Of a stretch of 64,000 nt of DNA, positions 55,379 through 64,000 are shown one piece after another; position 1 is the stretch's first letter; each line of letters begins with the position of its first letter. Under the pieces are notes generated by a model that searched no databases, was not told where the DNA came from, and saw nothing but the letters and a program-made list of their open reading frames with translations. The stretch comes from Euryarchaeota archaeon UBA62 (GTDB taxonomy: Archaea; Thermoplasmatota; Poseidoniia; Poseidoniales; Thalassarchaeaceae): positions 70,724-134,723 of the forward strand of contig DAPJ01000028.1 in NCBI GenBank assembly GCA_002502095.1. Reading direction: 5' to 3'. Both the position numbers and the translations under genes were made by a program.

Positions 55379-55669
55379 TCAGAAAGCACCAAGCTTGAGT
55401 GCCGCCTCCTCTGCATCGTAACCTTCGGCCAAACGCACAGAAGCGTGCTTGCCGGTGATTGTGATTCTTGTATTTACCTTGGCTACTTTGACCTCAAACA
55501 GCTCTTCAACCGCCATTTTAATCTGAGCTTTAGTAGCGTCCCTGTGTACTATGAATTCTATTCTGTTGTTGTTCTGAAGGAATCCGATATCTGGATCTGA
55601 GACCCTTCTAGCTTCAAGGGTCTTCTCGGTAATCCAAGGCATCAGGATAATATCGAATGGATCTGTCAT
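55379..55669 (-). CDS. rpl23: Ribosomal protein uL23
   Basis: A 96-residue large-subunit protein that docks SRP and other factors at the tunnel exit. [20 protein letters not shown] begins the fold, followed by [31 protein letters not shown] (cited in part) and [13 protein letters not shown]. It lies 4 bases after rpl4. Confidence 0.95.
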   Translation of the reverse strand: MTDPFDIILMPWITEKTLEARRVSDPDIGFLQNNNRIEFIVHRDATKAQIKMAVEELFEVKVAKVNTRITITGKHASVRLAEGYDAEEAALKLGAF

Positions 55670-55673
55670 ATAT

Positions 55674-56552
55674 TCACCTCATTGCCTCTATTGCTTGCTT
55701 GGTCCAAACTGTCAGCCTTCCAGGGTCCCCCCCTGGAGCTAGGTCTTCTGCACAAAGATCCTTAGCAACAACAACATCTACCCCTGGAACGTTTGAAGCG
55801 GCCTTGTGGAGGCCATCTCTGTTGGAAACCACCAGAAGGATAGACTTCGGTGTTCTTGTCTTTCTTCCCCTCATGGTCCCCTTTCCAGCTCTGATAGTTT
55901 TTCCAGACTTGGCTCTGATTAAGTCCTCTCCGAGGCCTATGCCCTCCATCATTGCGATGAACTTCCTAGTGGAGTACTGAAGTGGAAGAGATTCAACATC
56001 ATACTTCTCGTCAGATCCCTGTCTAGACTCGACATAGCCATCGATGATTATGGGGAAATTAGTACCTTCATCGAATCTATGCCCCCTAGCTGCGACAATA
56101 TCAGGGTCTGCAGAAGCTGCAATTGCGGAATCTCTCGCGACCGCTCTTTGCTTGGAGTTTAGTTTCTGTGTCCAGTCTTTGTCGACTTTTGGGCCGTGCG
56201 CACGACGTCCACCACGCGTATGTGGATTTTGAGCACCGGTTCTTTGGCCGGTCTTCCTCATAATCCTAGATACACCTCTTCCCTTGCCCCACCATTCCAC
56301 GGAGTGTTTCATACCTGGTTGTGGTGCTTTCTTCCCGTTGTGCTCCCTGTGCCCGTAAGGCTGGCGTCGATTGGCCCTAGAGGAGTGTACGGCAGAGCGG
56401 ATGAGGTCCATTCGGATGTCTGATGAGAAGGCATCTGGCAGGCTGACTGCCTTCCCTTGCTTGGCCTCTACGGAGAAAGACTCAGCTAGTAATCCGGCAT
56501 CCAGCTCCTCTTGGTCGACGGAGTTGACTAAATCGTAAACCTTTACCTTCAA
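55674..56552 (-). CDS. rpl4: Ribosomal protein uL4
   Basis: A 292-residue large-subunit protein of the archaeal/eukaryotic long type. It starts [13 protein letters not shown], with the conserved internal loop [15 protein letters not shown] and [23 protein letters not shown] (cited in part), and the region [16 protein letters not shown]. The C-terminus is [20 protein letters not shown]. It starts 2 bases after rpl3. Confidence 0.95.
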   Translation of the reverse strand: MKVKVYDLVNSVDQEELDAGLLAESFSVEAKQGKAVSLPDAFSSDIRMDLIRSAVHSSRANRRQPYGHREHNGKKAPQPGMKHSVEWWGKGRGVSRIMRKTGQRTGAQNPHTRGGRRAHGPKVDKDWTQKLNSKQRAVARDSAIAASADPDIVAARGHRFDEGTNFPIIIDGYVESRQGSDEKYDVESLPLQYSTRKFIAMMEGIGLGEDLIRAKSGKTIRAGKGTMRGRKTRTPKSILLVVSNRDGLHKAASNVPGVDVVVAKDLCAEDLAPGGDPGRLTVWTKQAIEAMR

Positions 56553-56554
56553 CT

Positions 56555-57631
56555 TCAGACCCCCTGTTTGCTTGATGTACTGACATATGTAAGTACGACT
56601 TCTTGACTATCTGATCTTGGCCTTATTGGATCTCTAAATCTAAGCATCCTCTTAGAGGGGCCGGGAAGACTTCCCTGGAATAGGACATATGGATTAGTGA
56701 CCTCACCGTAGTTCAAGAAACCTCCTGCAGGAGTGATTTCAGATTCCTCTGGATTGGATATCCTCAGTATTCTCTTGTTGAGCTCGGTTCTTTGGTGGTA
56801 CCCCATCTGTCCTGCCTGAGGTACAGTCTTTCTAACGTATCCAGTACCGAAGTCACCGAGGTTACCAGCTTGACGCCTTCTCTTGCTATTCTTGTGGCTC
56901 AGGATTTTCACACCCCACCTCTTGACTGCTCCTTGCCATCCCTTGCCCTTGGTAACGCCGACTACATCTACGTCTTGACCGGGGTTCCAAACATCTGCAA
57001 CAGAAATTTCTCCCCCTAGTTTCTCGGAGGCCCATTCTAGTTTGGCGGAGTTATCACTTCCAGTGAGTCCGACCTCCATAATCTCTGGAGTCTTTCCCGG
57101 GATACTCTTAACGAGGGAGGGCTGGGTAGCGACTATCAGTCTAACTTCGCACAAATCCTGATCTTTGAGGGAGTCTAGAGCACCTTCGGCAGAGCCACTT
57201 CTTGAAGGAATTCTACCGCCTCTCTTTGCTGGTTTCCTGCCTTGCTCTGCGTCCCTCTCTCCACGAGTCTGGTTTGCTAGTCTCGGCATTAGTCCATCTG
57301 GGCTTGAGTCTGTCAGGTCTGCCCAAGCCTCACCGGCTGTCTGCATACCATAGGGAGTCATCTTGTACCCCCTAACTGCTAGAACCTTCATTGGTGGTGA
57401 TTCCACTACAGTAACCGCTTTTCGGACCTCTTGTCCAGCGGAAGTCGAGTTTGGATTGGTGTCCCTCATCAGTACATGGGTCATTCCTGCTTTCCAGCCC
57501 GCGAAACCCAGTACTCTGATCTCGGAGTCGGAATTTTCAGGCCATGCTTGAATTCTACCAAACTTTCTGAGTGCCCTCTTCCGTGGGCTAAAGCCCATGC
57601 TACCTCGGCGGGGTCTACTCTTGTCGGCCAT
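56555..57631 (-). CDS. rpl3: Ribosomal protein uL3
   Basis: First gene of the ribosomal protein run: a 358-residue large-subunit protein. RRGSMGFSPRKRALRKFGRI at the start, GFAGWKAGMTHVLMRD, VTKGKGWQGAVKRWGVKILSH and the end KRMLRFRDPIRP are archaeal uL3 hallmarks. The ATG at 57631 has AAGGAGGATT just upstream; a TTG at 57649 is in frame but would place this site inside the gene. A hairpin leader lies directly upstream. Confidence 0.96.
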   Translation of the reverse strand: MADKSRPRRGSMGFSPRKRALRKFGRIQAWPENSDSEIRVLGFAGWKAGMTHVLMRDTNPNSTSAGQEVRKAVTVVESPPMKVLAVRGYKMTPYGMQTAGEAWADLTDSSPDGLMPRLANQTRGERDAEQGRKPAKRGGRIPSRSGSAEGALDSLKDQDLCEVRLIVATQPSLVKSIPGKTPEIMEVGLTGSDNSAKLEWASEKLGGEISVADVWNPGQDVDVVGVTKGKGWQGAVKRWGVKILSHKNSKRRRQAGNLGDFGTGYVRKTVPQAGQMGYHQRTELNKRILRISNPEESEITPAGGFLNYGEVTNPYVLFQGSLPGPSKRMLRFRDPIRPRSDSQEVVLTYVSTSSKQGV

Positions 57632-57652
57632 TCTAATCCTCCTTTGCAATAA

Positions 57653-57684
57653 CCGGAATATTGCCGTAAACGGCGTTTTTCCGG
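57653..57684 (-). promoter_or_regulatory. Hairpin in the rpl3 leader
   Basis: Plus-strand CCGGAA (57653-57658) pairs with TTCCGG (57679-57684), with an inner GCCG/CGGC pair closing on TAAA and AT-rich internal loops between. It lies just before the rpl3 ribosome binding site on the minus strand. It could be an operon-control leader element or simply part of the 5' untranslated region. No function is known to me. Confidence 0.5.
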
Positions 57685-57700
57685 GCTAACCACGTCAGGG

Positions 57701-57784
57701 AGGTACCGTGACACCATTCCAGCTTTCCGAGTGGTCGGCTGGTTCTGAGGATGCTTTTGCAGAGCCTTCAGGTGTCTGGTACCT
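57701..57784. ncRNA. Candidate structured RNA or long inverted repeat
   Basis: An 84-base segment whose ends pair: AGGTACC (57701-57707) with GGTACCT (57778-57784), then GACACC (57710-57715) with GGTGTC (57771-57776), a 13-pair stem with a small internal loop. Inside are CCAGC/GCTGG (57719-57723 with 57738-57742) and GGTTCTG/CAGAGCC (57741-57747 with 57760-57766, one G-U pair), two hairpins that share two bases. It lies in the divergent spacer between the rpl3 operon and the helicase gene. It is not a tRNA or a class I recognise. Strand cannot be decided. Confidence 0.4.
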
Positions 57785-57895
57785 CACGTAGTGAGCAGCC
57801 TTCCGACAAACATGCCCTATATGAACGAATCGGGATAGAGAAAACATCACTGCAAACAAACAATCCCACTGAAACTATTTTCAACCCCTGCGATA

Positions 57896-59647
57896 ATGGA
57901 AGCATCCGTGTCACCCTATGTGAGCCATGCTTTGCTCAGTGAAGGTCTTGTTGAAGCTAGGGCTTACCAGCTAGAGGCGGTTGACGAGGCACTCACCACT
58001 TCCATGCTCTTGGTAATGCCAACGGCAGCAGGTAAGACCGCGGTGATATGGATGGCGATCGCCAATAAGCTGTCTGAAGAAAATGGTCGCGTAATATTGA
58101 TTGCTCCAACCGTTGGCCTTGTTGATCAGCACCTCAGGTCAATACGAGAGATGCTTTCACTTGAGGAAGAGGCTGTTTCAATTACTGGTCAGATTCCTCC
58201 TTCCAATAGAGTTGGCTTGTGGGGATCTTCTAGACTAATCATAGCTACTCCAAAAGTGGTTGTTAATGATGTCAAGAATGATGTTCTGAAACTATCGGAA
58301 TTCTCACTTCTAGTTATTGATGAGGCACACCACTGTACTGGGGAGCATGCAATGGCAATGGTGTGTGATTACTACATCTCATCAAGTAGCTCACCTCACA
58401 TTCTTGGAGCGACAGCTAGTCCCGGTCACAGACCAGACACTGTGAGGGAAATTTGTACTAGGACTGGGGCCAGTAGAATACACATTAGAAATTCTGATGA
58501 GGAGATGCTTAAGGGATATCTATCAGAGTTGGAGATTAGAGAGATTACGGTTAGAGTTCCTGAGGAAATGAAGGAACTGGCCCAACCATTCGTAATTTGG
58601 CAACAAGGCATTGTGGACAGGCAGAGACGTCTTGGAAGATACATTTTACCTGGAATGATTAGTTTCGCGGGACTATCCAGTGCGATGGATAGATCAAGAT
58701 CCGCAATTGGGAGAGGAGAAGTTAGTGGATATCAATCAGTCTCCCAGATTGCAATTGCTATGAGATTGCATCATCTTATCAATTGTCTTTTGAGCCAAGG
58801 AGTATCGGCATCTAGAGAATACTTGGACAGATTGGAAAATGGTGATGATTCAAGTAAGAAAACAGTCCGAGATTTCCTCAGAGATCCTCGTGTCAGGGAC
58901 CTTTCAGATAAGCTAGAGGGAATGGCCGAGATACACTCTAAAATTGGTGCGGTCAGGAGGATGATAAGAGAAAGATTACGACGGGATCCGAATAGTAGAG
59001 TAATTGTTTTCGCTAACTACAGAGACACAGTAGCATCGTTAGAGTCCTCTCTGGAGGGACTAGATAGTGTGAAAGCAGTACGTTTTGTTGGACAATCTGC
59101 TAGAGGGGGGAGGCAGGGTCTTTCTCCAAAAGATCAGGTGAGTGTTCTCGATGAGTTTAGAAGCGGTGGGGCAAATGTACTTTTGGCGACCTCGATAGGG
59201 GAGGAGGGCCTCGATATACCGTCTGCTGACCTGGTAATATTCTATGAACCGGTTTCTAGTGAGATACGTACAATACAGAGAAGGGGTAGAACAGGAAGAC
59301 GGCGTCTTGGGGAGGTCATCGTTCTGATTGCTGAGGGTACAAGAGACGAAGGGGCCAAGGCCGCGGCGGTGAGGAGGGAGGAGAATATGCAGAGGGCTGT
59401 ACATCGAGTAAGGAGAAGTCTTCCTCGCGTACATCACTCAGACCTATCCAACTTGGGTAGGTTTTCAGTCGTTGACGAAGGATTCTTACTACCGGCCAAT
59501 GAATTTGTAATATCGGAGAGGGAGAAGAGAAGGAGTCAAATTTCCAAAACTGATTTGACTCCTGCAGATATTGATGATAAATCGAACAAGAACCTTCCCT
59601 CTGAGAAAATACGACCTAGGGGCCAGTACGGTCTTGATGAGTTCTAG
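57896..59647 (+). CDS. SF2 DEAH-box helicase (Hef/Mph1-like, no nuclease)
   Basis: A 583-residue superfamily 2 helicase. Walker A is MPTAAGKTAV (near residue 40), motif II is IDEAHHCTG, motif III GATASPG, then a helical insertion, and the second RecA domain ends with motif VI in TIQRRGRTGRR. This layout resembles the helicase half of Hef, the archaeal FANCM/Mph1 relative that acts on stalled replication forks. Full-length Hef has a C-terminal ERCC4 nuclease; here the protein stops after about 110 residues of charged sequence, without it. It ends 3 bases from the convergent CCG-protein gene. DNA repair is inferred. Confidence 0.85.
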   Translation: MEASVSPYVSHALLSEGLVEARAYQLEAVDEALTTSMLLVMPTAAGKTAVIWMAIANKLSEENGRVILIAPTVGLVDQHLRSIREMLSLEEEAVSITGQIPPSNRVGLWGSSRLIIATPKVVVNDVKNDVLKLSEFSLLVIDEAHHCTGEHAMAMVCDYYISSSSSPHILGATASPGHRPDTVREICTRTGASRIHIRNSDEEMLKGYLSELEIREITVRVPEEMKELAQPFVIWQQGIVDRQRRLGRYILPGMISFAGLSSAMDRSRSAIGRGEVSGYQSVSQIAIAMRLHHLINCLLSQGVSASREYLDRLENGDDSSKKTVRDFLRDPRVRDLSDKLEGMAEIHSKIGAVRRMIRERLRRDPNSRVIVFANYRDTVASLESSLEGLDSVKAVRFVGQSARGGRQGLSPKDQVSVLDEFRSGGANVLLATSIGEEGLDIPSADLVIFYEPVSSEIRTIQRRGRTGRRRLGEVIVLIAEGTRDEGAKAAAVRREENMQRAVHRVRRSLPRVHHSDLSNLGRFSVVDEGFLLPANEFVISEREKRRSQISKTDLTPADIDDKSNKNLPSEKIRPRGQYGLDEF

Positions 59648-59650
59648 AGA

Positions 59651-60511
59651 CTAGTCTCCGATTACTGCTATCCTAGTCCTTAGTTGAGCGAATCTGGTAT
59701 TGTGATTGCCGAAGGCGAAAGAAAGTAGCTCGGTCAGATGTATCACTGGGATATTAGTAATAATTCCAGTTGCCCTAGATGCCTTTCCCTGGTATATATC
59801 CAGTATTGAGTGGGAGAGATTGCACGCACTGACGATTATATCTGCTCCTTCTTCCTTGGCTTCGGAGATTACAGCTGCTGATTGCCTTAGTACGGTCGGT
59901 TCCTCTGAGAATATGCCTGGGGCGCCGACACTGAGAACCCTACCCTCCCATTCGATTGGCCTTCCTCCCAGGGATTGAACCAATTGCTCGAAATATTCTG
60001 GATCATTAACACTATCTCCTCCGCACGCCCCTTCCATTTGGAAATAGGGGCTGTAATAGGGTGCCACCCTGAAGTCGAACTTATTTACAGCCAGTTTCTC
60101 GACCTTATCAAGTCCTATTTCATCAACTAAGACGTGCAAGAGATGGTGAACCTCGGTATTTCCTGTGAATTCCATGCCACATGTTTTGATTAGGACATCA
60201 TTAATTTCCTTCATCAGAATATTGTCAGAGCGTAGCTTTTCTAAATCCTGTTTCAGATTTCCAGCTGTTGCTGCACAGGGAGTAAGGATTTCTAGACCTA
60301 GTGACTCTGACATTGCGAATGTTCTGGCATTGAGTGCTAATTGAAGTCGTTGATTGGCCTGCTTGATGATCCCTGCTCCGCAGGATGTTGCGCCCTCCAA
60401 GGGCGTAAGTTCGAGACCGAGATTTCTAGCAACTGCATCCATGGTATCTGCTACTTCCGGCGAACCACTGTGAGCTACATTTCCCGGGTGATAGGCATAC
60501 TTTAGAGGCAT
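59651..60511 (-). CDS. CCG-family (SdhE/HdrB-like) protein with degenerate cysteine motifs
   Basis: A 286-residue protein of the two-CCG-domain family that includes heterodisulfide reductase HdrB and the SdhE-type succinate dehydrogenase subunit. The overall pattern is clear (YAYHPGN, ATSCGAG, LNARTFAMSESLG, LTPCAATAGN; then VSACNLSHSIL). The usual cluster ligands are largely missing: the first PGC is PGN (N11), the CxxC is CAAT (C79 only), and the second domain has SVGAPG for CCGxH and CNLS for CNxC. Remaining cysteines are C44, C79, C111, C163 and C230. It follows the flavodoxin-SdhB-like gene directly, sharing one base. It is unlikely to bind a normal 4Fe-4S pair. Confidence 0.8.
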   Translation of the reverse strand: MPLKYAYHPGNVAHSGSPEVADTMDAVARNLGLELTPLEGATSCGAGIIKQANQRLQLALNARTFAMSESLGLEILTPCAATAGNLKQDLEKLRSDNILMKEINDVLIKTCGMEFTGNTEVHHLLHVLVDEIGLDKVEKLAVNKFDFRVAPYYSPYFQMEGACGGDSVNDPEYFEQLVQSLGGRPIEWEGRVLSVGAPGIFSEEPTVLRQSAAVISEAKEEGADIIVSACNLSHSILDIYQGKASRATGIITNIPVIHLTELLSFAFGNHNTRFAQLRTRIAVIGD

Positions 60512-62166
60512 CAGAACCTACCATCCATTTCGTTGTAGATGGCGATCACCTGATGGTGATTGGCGACAGAAGAATTGAGTTGTCTGGGCATTTTTCCTAT
60601 TCCTGCAGGAGGAGCTACCATTCCCTGTAAACTATTGAGGACATTTCCTCCAGTCCTGGTGAATCCGAGAAACATTCTTGCCGTAACTCCTGAGAATAGA
60701 TTTCCTAGGAGTCCTATTGGGCCCAGAACTTGTCTGTAGAGTACTGTATCGTTTACCTTACCACTACTCTTGACTGTCCAACAGTACCACCAAACATGCT
60801 TACCGAGCTTACCATTGAATGAGTCGTTTTCAATCGCGCTAGTTCTGGCTTCTAGAAGGCCCTCGGATACTGATTTTGAGTACCCTTTTCTCCTGAATAT
60901 AGGGGCCAAGTCAGTTTCTGCCTTGATACCGTTGCTTGACCCAAGAATAGCGTCCAGTTCTACTACTCTCTCGGGGGCCGTCCTAGGGTCGTTGCGTCGG
61001 GCCCATGTACTTGCCAAGACTGCAGGTCCGAGGAAGCCATTAGCATAAGGAACAGCATCGGAACTAGAATGTAGAAGTGGAGCACTGTCATAATCAGCAA
61101 GAGAGTGAATCCTGAGAGCAGTGGACTGATTCATTGAGCCGAAGACCCCTTGTGGGGTCTGGATCCCCTCTCTGGTGGCGGCCACCATCCAAGGCCTGGA
61201 AGACTCCCTCTTCCTTTCTAGGGCCCAGTGATCGACTATGAGGTCCCTGATTACTTCGGACCCAGGTATTGGGTCGATCCTTAGTTTCATTGAGTCCCCT
61301 CTAGATGTAACTACACTATCGAGTCTCGCTCTTCCAGGAATTATAAGTCTCCCATTGACTGAGATGGCTGTTGTTGGATCATCATCGTTTCCATCCCTGA
61401 ATGATAAGGTTCCATCATGGGTTTCTTTGATAGCTCTCAAGGCTTCTAAAACAGAAAGATGACCAGGTATCGAACATGCCCAAGAATCTCTACCAGTAGT
61501 ATTATCCGACGGATCGAATCTGAATATGGAAATCTCGACTTGGATCGGTTCGGCTTCGATTACTGGGACTGTGAAACCATCTTCGCCCCCTGCACCGACT
61601 GAAGAGCCACTGGCGAATTGTACGATATCATCCACCATGTCTTCAAAGAACTGCCCTGTACTATCAACAGCTGCGAGAGCGGGAAGAGCCTTGAGAGTCC
61701 ATTCAGACGCGGGAGCGTCGTAATCCACATCGCAGTCTATACGTTCGACTATTCTTGTAGCGCCTAACTTTTCGAATAATCCGTCCCATTCCTTTCCTGA
61801 TTCACAAAATAGTTCGTAACTAGTGTCTCCTAAAGCGCAGACAGCGAAATGGGTCCCTTCAAGTCTAGTTGCGGCACCTGAGTTAGCAAATTTCCAGAGC
61901 TCCTCTGCGTTATCTGGTTGCTCTCCCTCTCCCCATGTTGAGCAAACTATGATTACTCTCTTTTTTGAGGACAGGGAGTTGAAATCAAATCCATCCATAT
62001 CGTGCACATTACCTTGAAGACCGTAAGACTTGGCAATCTTAGCTATCTTCGAGGCTAGACCTTCCGCATTTCCTGACTGGGAACCGAATAGGACCTCCAA
62101 TGATCTATCACCGGAATTAAGGAAGTCTTCGAGACCACCCTCTGCAGAACCACCGTCTTCTGACAC
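60511..62166 (-). CDS. Flavodoxin domain fused to a cysteine-free SdhB-like domain
   Basis: A 551-residue fusion. Residues about 21-185 are a flavodoxin-like FMN domain: LFGSQSGNAEGLASK (phosphate loop), CSTWGEGEQPDNA and CALGDTSYELFC. Residues about 208-320 are like the N-terminal ferredoxin domain of SdhB (VEISIFRFDPS, DGTLSFRDG, RIDPIPGSEVIRDLIVD), but the four 2Fe-2S cysteines are absent. Residues about 350-445 match the SdhB helical domain (GFLGPAVLASTWARRNDPRT), again with no ligand Cys. A C-terminal part of about 105 residues is unassigned. It appears to retain flavin and to have lost all Fe-S clusters. It shares a base with the CCG gene. Confidence 0.82.
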   Translation of the reverse strand: MSEDGGSAEGGLEDFLNSGDRSLEVLFGSQSGNAEGLASKIAKIAKSYGLQGNVHDMDGFDFNSLSSKKRVIIVCSTWGEGEQPDNAEELWKFANSGAATRLEGTHFAVCALGDTSYELFCESGKEWDGLFEKLGATRIVERIDCDVDYDAPASEWTLKALPALAAVDSTGQFFEDMVDDIVQFASGSSVGAGGEDGFTVPVIEAEPIQVEISIFRFDPSDNTTGRDSWACSIPGHLSVLEALRAIKETHDGTLSFRDGNDDDPTTAISVNGRLIIPGRARLDSVVTSRGDSMKLRIDPIPGSEVIRDLIVDHWALERKRESSRPWMVAATREGIQTPQGVFGSMNQSTALRIHSLADYDSAPLLHSSSDAVPYANGFLGPAVLASTWARRNDPRTAPERVVELDAILGSSNGIKAETDLAPIFRRKGYSKSVSEGLLEARTSAIENDSFNGKLGKHVWWYCWTVKSSGKVNDTVLYRQVLGPIGLLGNLFSGVTARMFLGFTRTGGNVLNSLQGMVAPPAGIGKMPRQLNSSVANHHQVIAIYNEMDGRF

Positions 62167-62276
62167 ACAATCACCATACCAGCCGTAGGCTGGATAATGT
62201 TTCCAGTGGACGCCGATTATTGAATATGATGCTTCAGACTTCTCGGAAGGACTTCTTAAATCTCAGAAAATCGGGA

Positions 62277-63887
62277 CTACATGTCTAATCCATCGAATTC
62301 GCCTGCTCCCCCGGGAGAAGCTCCCCTACTGGAAATGACATCATCTATCCTTAGGATCATTACTGCAGTCTCAGATGCACTCTGAATAGCCTGTTCGACT
62401 ACCCTACTTGGCTCGAGAACTTGGGATTTGCTCATATCGGCGACCCCACCCTCGTACACATTAACTCCAAAGTGGCTTTTACCTTCAGAGTGGGCTTTTC
62501 TTAGGTCAATTATTGTATTCACAGGATCAAGTCCAGCATTTTCAGAAAGAGTCCTGGGAATTACTTCTAGAGCTCCTGCAAATGCTTCCACTGCCATCTG
62601 CTCCCTTCCCCCTATTCTTTCGGCGTATGACCTAAGGTCTCTACTAATTGCAGCCAGGACTGAGCCACCTCCAGTCAGTACGGATCCATCTTCATGGGCG
62701 ACAGCTACAACGCCGACTGCATCATCAAAAGCTCTTTTTATTTCATCGACAACATGCTCGGTCCCGCCTCTGATTAAGACAGAGACACTCTTGGCCTCGG
62801 GGCATCCTTCTATGAATACCATGTCAGAATCGCCAATCTTCTTCTCCTCAACATTTGCAGCAGAGCCTAAATCATCTGAAGTTAGATCATCTATATTGGT
62901 GACTATTCTCGCGCCTGTGGCCTTGGAAAGAGCTCCCATATCGCTCTTCTTCGCCCTTCTGATAGCGAAAATTCCCTCTTTAGACATGTAGTGCTGGGCA
63001 AGATCGTCTATTCCTTTCTGACAAATTACTGTATTTGCTCCCACTGACTGGAATTTCTCAACTAAAGATTTGAGATATTGCTCTTCTTCATCAAGGAACT
63101 GTGATAGCATATTTGGATCGGTGATCTGAATCTTTGCATCTACCTCTGTCTTCTTAACTTCAATAGCCGAGTTTATCAATGCTATTTTAGCTTCCGAGAT
63201 TGATTTTGGCATTCCGCTGTGTACCCTCTCCTTGTCCAAAACGATTCCATCGATTAGGGCACTATCTCTTATTGAGCCGCCTTGCTTCTTCTGAATTTTG
63301 ATATCGTCTACATCGACTATATTTCCTTCTGCGTCTGACTGAGAAACAGCAATAACCGCTTCAACACTAATGTCTGCAAGGAAGTCCTTGACGGCGCCTG
63401 CGCTCTTACCTGTTAAGGCAGTCTTAGCCACTTCCTTGAGAATCTCCTCATTGACCTTCAAAGCGTGTGATTCTATCAAATCGGAAGCCTTCTCAGATGC
63501 CAGTCTGAATCCTTCACAGATTACAGTAGGATGAACGTTTTGCTCGATTAAATCCTCGCTTCTCTTGAGCAGTTCTCCAGCTATAACCACGGCGCTAGTT
63601 GTGCCATCATAGCAATGTTGTTCCTGTGTTTTTGCAATTTCTATGATCATCTTTGCTGCTGGATGTTCTATGTCCATCTCCTTTAGGATTGTAGCGCCGT
63701 CATTGGTGATTACTACATCCCCCATGCTATCAACTAGCATCTTATCCATGCCCTTGGGCCCTAATGTAGATCTTACTGCATCTGCCACTGCCTTAGCCGC
63801 GGCAATGTTGTTACTCTGAGCGGACTTGCCACTAGTTCTCTCAGTACCCTCTTTTAATATGAAAATTGGTTGCTGACCGCCATACAT
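62277..63887 (-). CDS. Thermosome (group II chaperonin) subunit
   Basis: A 536-residue chaperonin subunit of the archaeal double ring that folds proteins in the cytoplasm. [46 protein letters not shown] and [18 protein letters not shown] are hallmarks of the equatorial domain. The ATP-hydrolysis Asp of the GDGTT motif is kept, although the first Gly is replaced by Tyr (CYDGTT). The C-terminus is short, without a long GGM repeat. It is transcribed toward the flavodoxin-SdhB-like gene with a 110-base spacer. Confidence 0.95.
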   Translation of the reverse strand: MYGGQQPIFILKEGTERTSGKSAQSNNIAAAKAVADAVRSTLGPKGMDKMLVDSMGDVVITNDGATILKEMDIEHPAAKMIIEIAKTQEQHCYDGTTSAVVIAGELLKRSEDLIEQNVHPTVICEGFRLASEKASDLIESHALKVNEEILKEVAKTALTGKSAGAVKDFLADISVEAVIAVSQSDAEGNIVDVDDIKIQKKQGGSIRDSALIDGIVLDKERVHSGMPKSISEAKIALINSAIEVKKTEVDAKIQITDPNMLSQFLDEEEQYLKSLVEKFQSVGANTVICQKGIDDLAQHYMSKEGIFAIRRAKKSDMGALSKATGARIVTNIDDLTSDDLGSAANVEEKKIGDSDMVFIEGCPEAKSVSVLIRGGTEHVVDEIKRAFDDAVGVVAVAHEDGSVLTGGGSVLAAISRDLRSYAERIGGREQMAVEAFAGALEVIPRTLSENAGLDPVNTIIDLRKAHSEGKSHFGVNVYEGGVADMSKSQVLEPSRVVEQAIQSASETAVMILRIDDVISSRGASPGGAGEFDGLDM

Positions 63888-64000
63888 CTGCTTAGACTCC
63901 TTATTCTTGGAGACAGCCCACCTAAGGGGGGGTCATAAGGGCTCGCACTGGACTAACTAGTGGTTTTCTACCGCTAGTCGTTTTGCTGATCTAGCCATCT

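Noticed and set aside
57701..57784. A tRNA or H/ACA guide RNA.
   Set aside because: There is no T-loop sequence or CCA-type acceptor geometry, and no ACA box follows the stem on either strand.
63957..63998. Possible C-terminal piece of another minus-strand gene (13 codons ending in TAG), overlapping a 7-bp hairpin.
   Set aside because: Too short to judge at the window edge; no family match could be seen.

Overview
The window is a chromosomal piece of a euryarchaeon, most probably Marine Group II (Candidatus Poseidoniales) or a close relative. The archaeal assignment rests on an archaeal 16S rRNA gene, an archaeal-order ribosomal protein cluster (including eS4, eL32, eL19, aIF1 and RNase P protein 1), aRF1, aIF2-beta, class I lysyl-tRNA synthetase, Trm56, a Nog1-type GTPase and a thermosome. 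The 16S gene contains, at 41894-41911, an 18-base stretch that matches the group II probe Eury806 as I remember it. Bacterial-looking genes (lipB, folP, an RsuA-type pseudouridine synthase, an AapJQMP-type transporter) are mixed in, as expected for this lineage.

Layout. 1-5122: end of a dihydrolipoyl dehydrogenase gene, lipB, a class V aminotransferase, ubiX, a SAP-domain membrane M28 peptidase and a peroxiredoxin. 5163-18649: translation and nucleotide genes (argS, aRF1, UMP kinase, aIF2-beta, dut, a PRPP-binding regulator, lysS), small zinc-ribbon proteins and several oxidoreductases. 18653-26900: carAB, trm56, folP, a TraB-family protein and membrane proteins. 26928-34580: thiolase, a flotillin/NfeD-like membrane module with small membrane and Cys-rich proteins, a thioesterase, an ABC exporter and a lipoprotein. 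34701-41019: NAD kinase and a polar amino-acid ABC transporter operon. 41182-42649: 16S rRNA with no 23S beside it. 43000-57631: one uninterrupted minus-strand run from rpl3 to secY. 57896-63887: a Hef-like helicase, a two-gene flavodoxin/SdhB-like/CCG module and a thermosome.

How the genes fit together. The r-protein, rRNA, initiation-factor and tRNA-synthetase genes form a translation-centred chromosome core. The amino-acid transporter, M28 peptidase and ABC exporter suit a heterotroph that feeds on peptides and amino acids. The long, mostly gap-free minus-strand run with ATGA-type overlaps implies translational coupling.

The most unusual content is: (i) 59651-62166, where a flavodoxin domain is fused to an SdhB-like protein that has lost every Fe-S ligand cysteine, next to a CCG-family subunit with equally degraded ligands; (ii) fusions inside ribosomal proteins (uL5 with a PepSY-like domain, eL32 with a SAP domain) and a SecY with about four extra N-terminal membrane helices; (iii) an aIF1 gene with no usual start codon, placed in frame directly after the rpl29 UAG; and (iv) an 84-base inverted-repeat structure between the rpl3 operon and the helicase gene. 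No mobile elements, CRISPR arrays or recognisable tRNA genes were seen.
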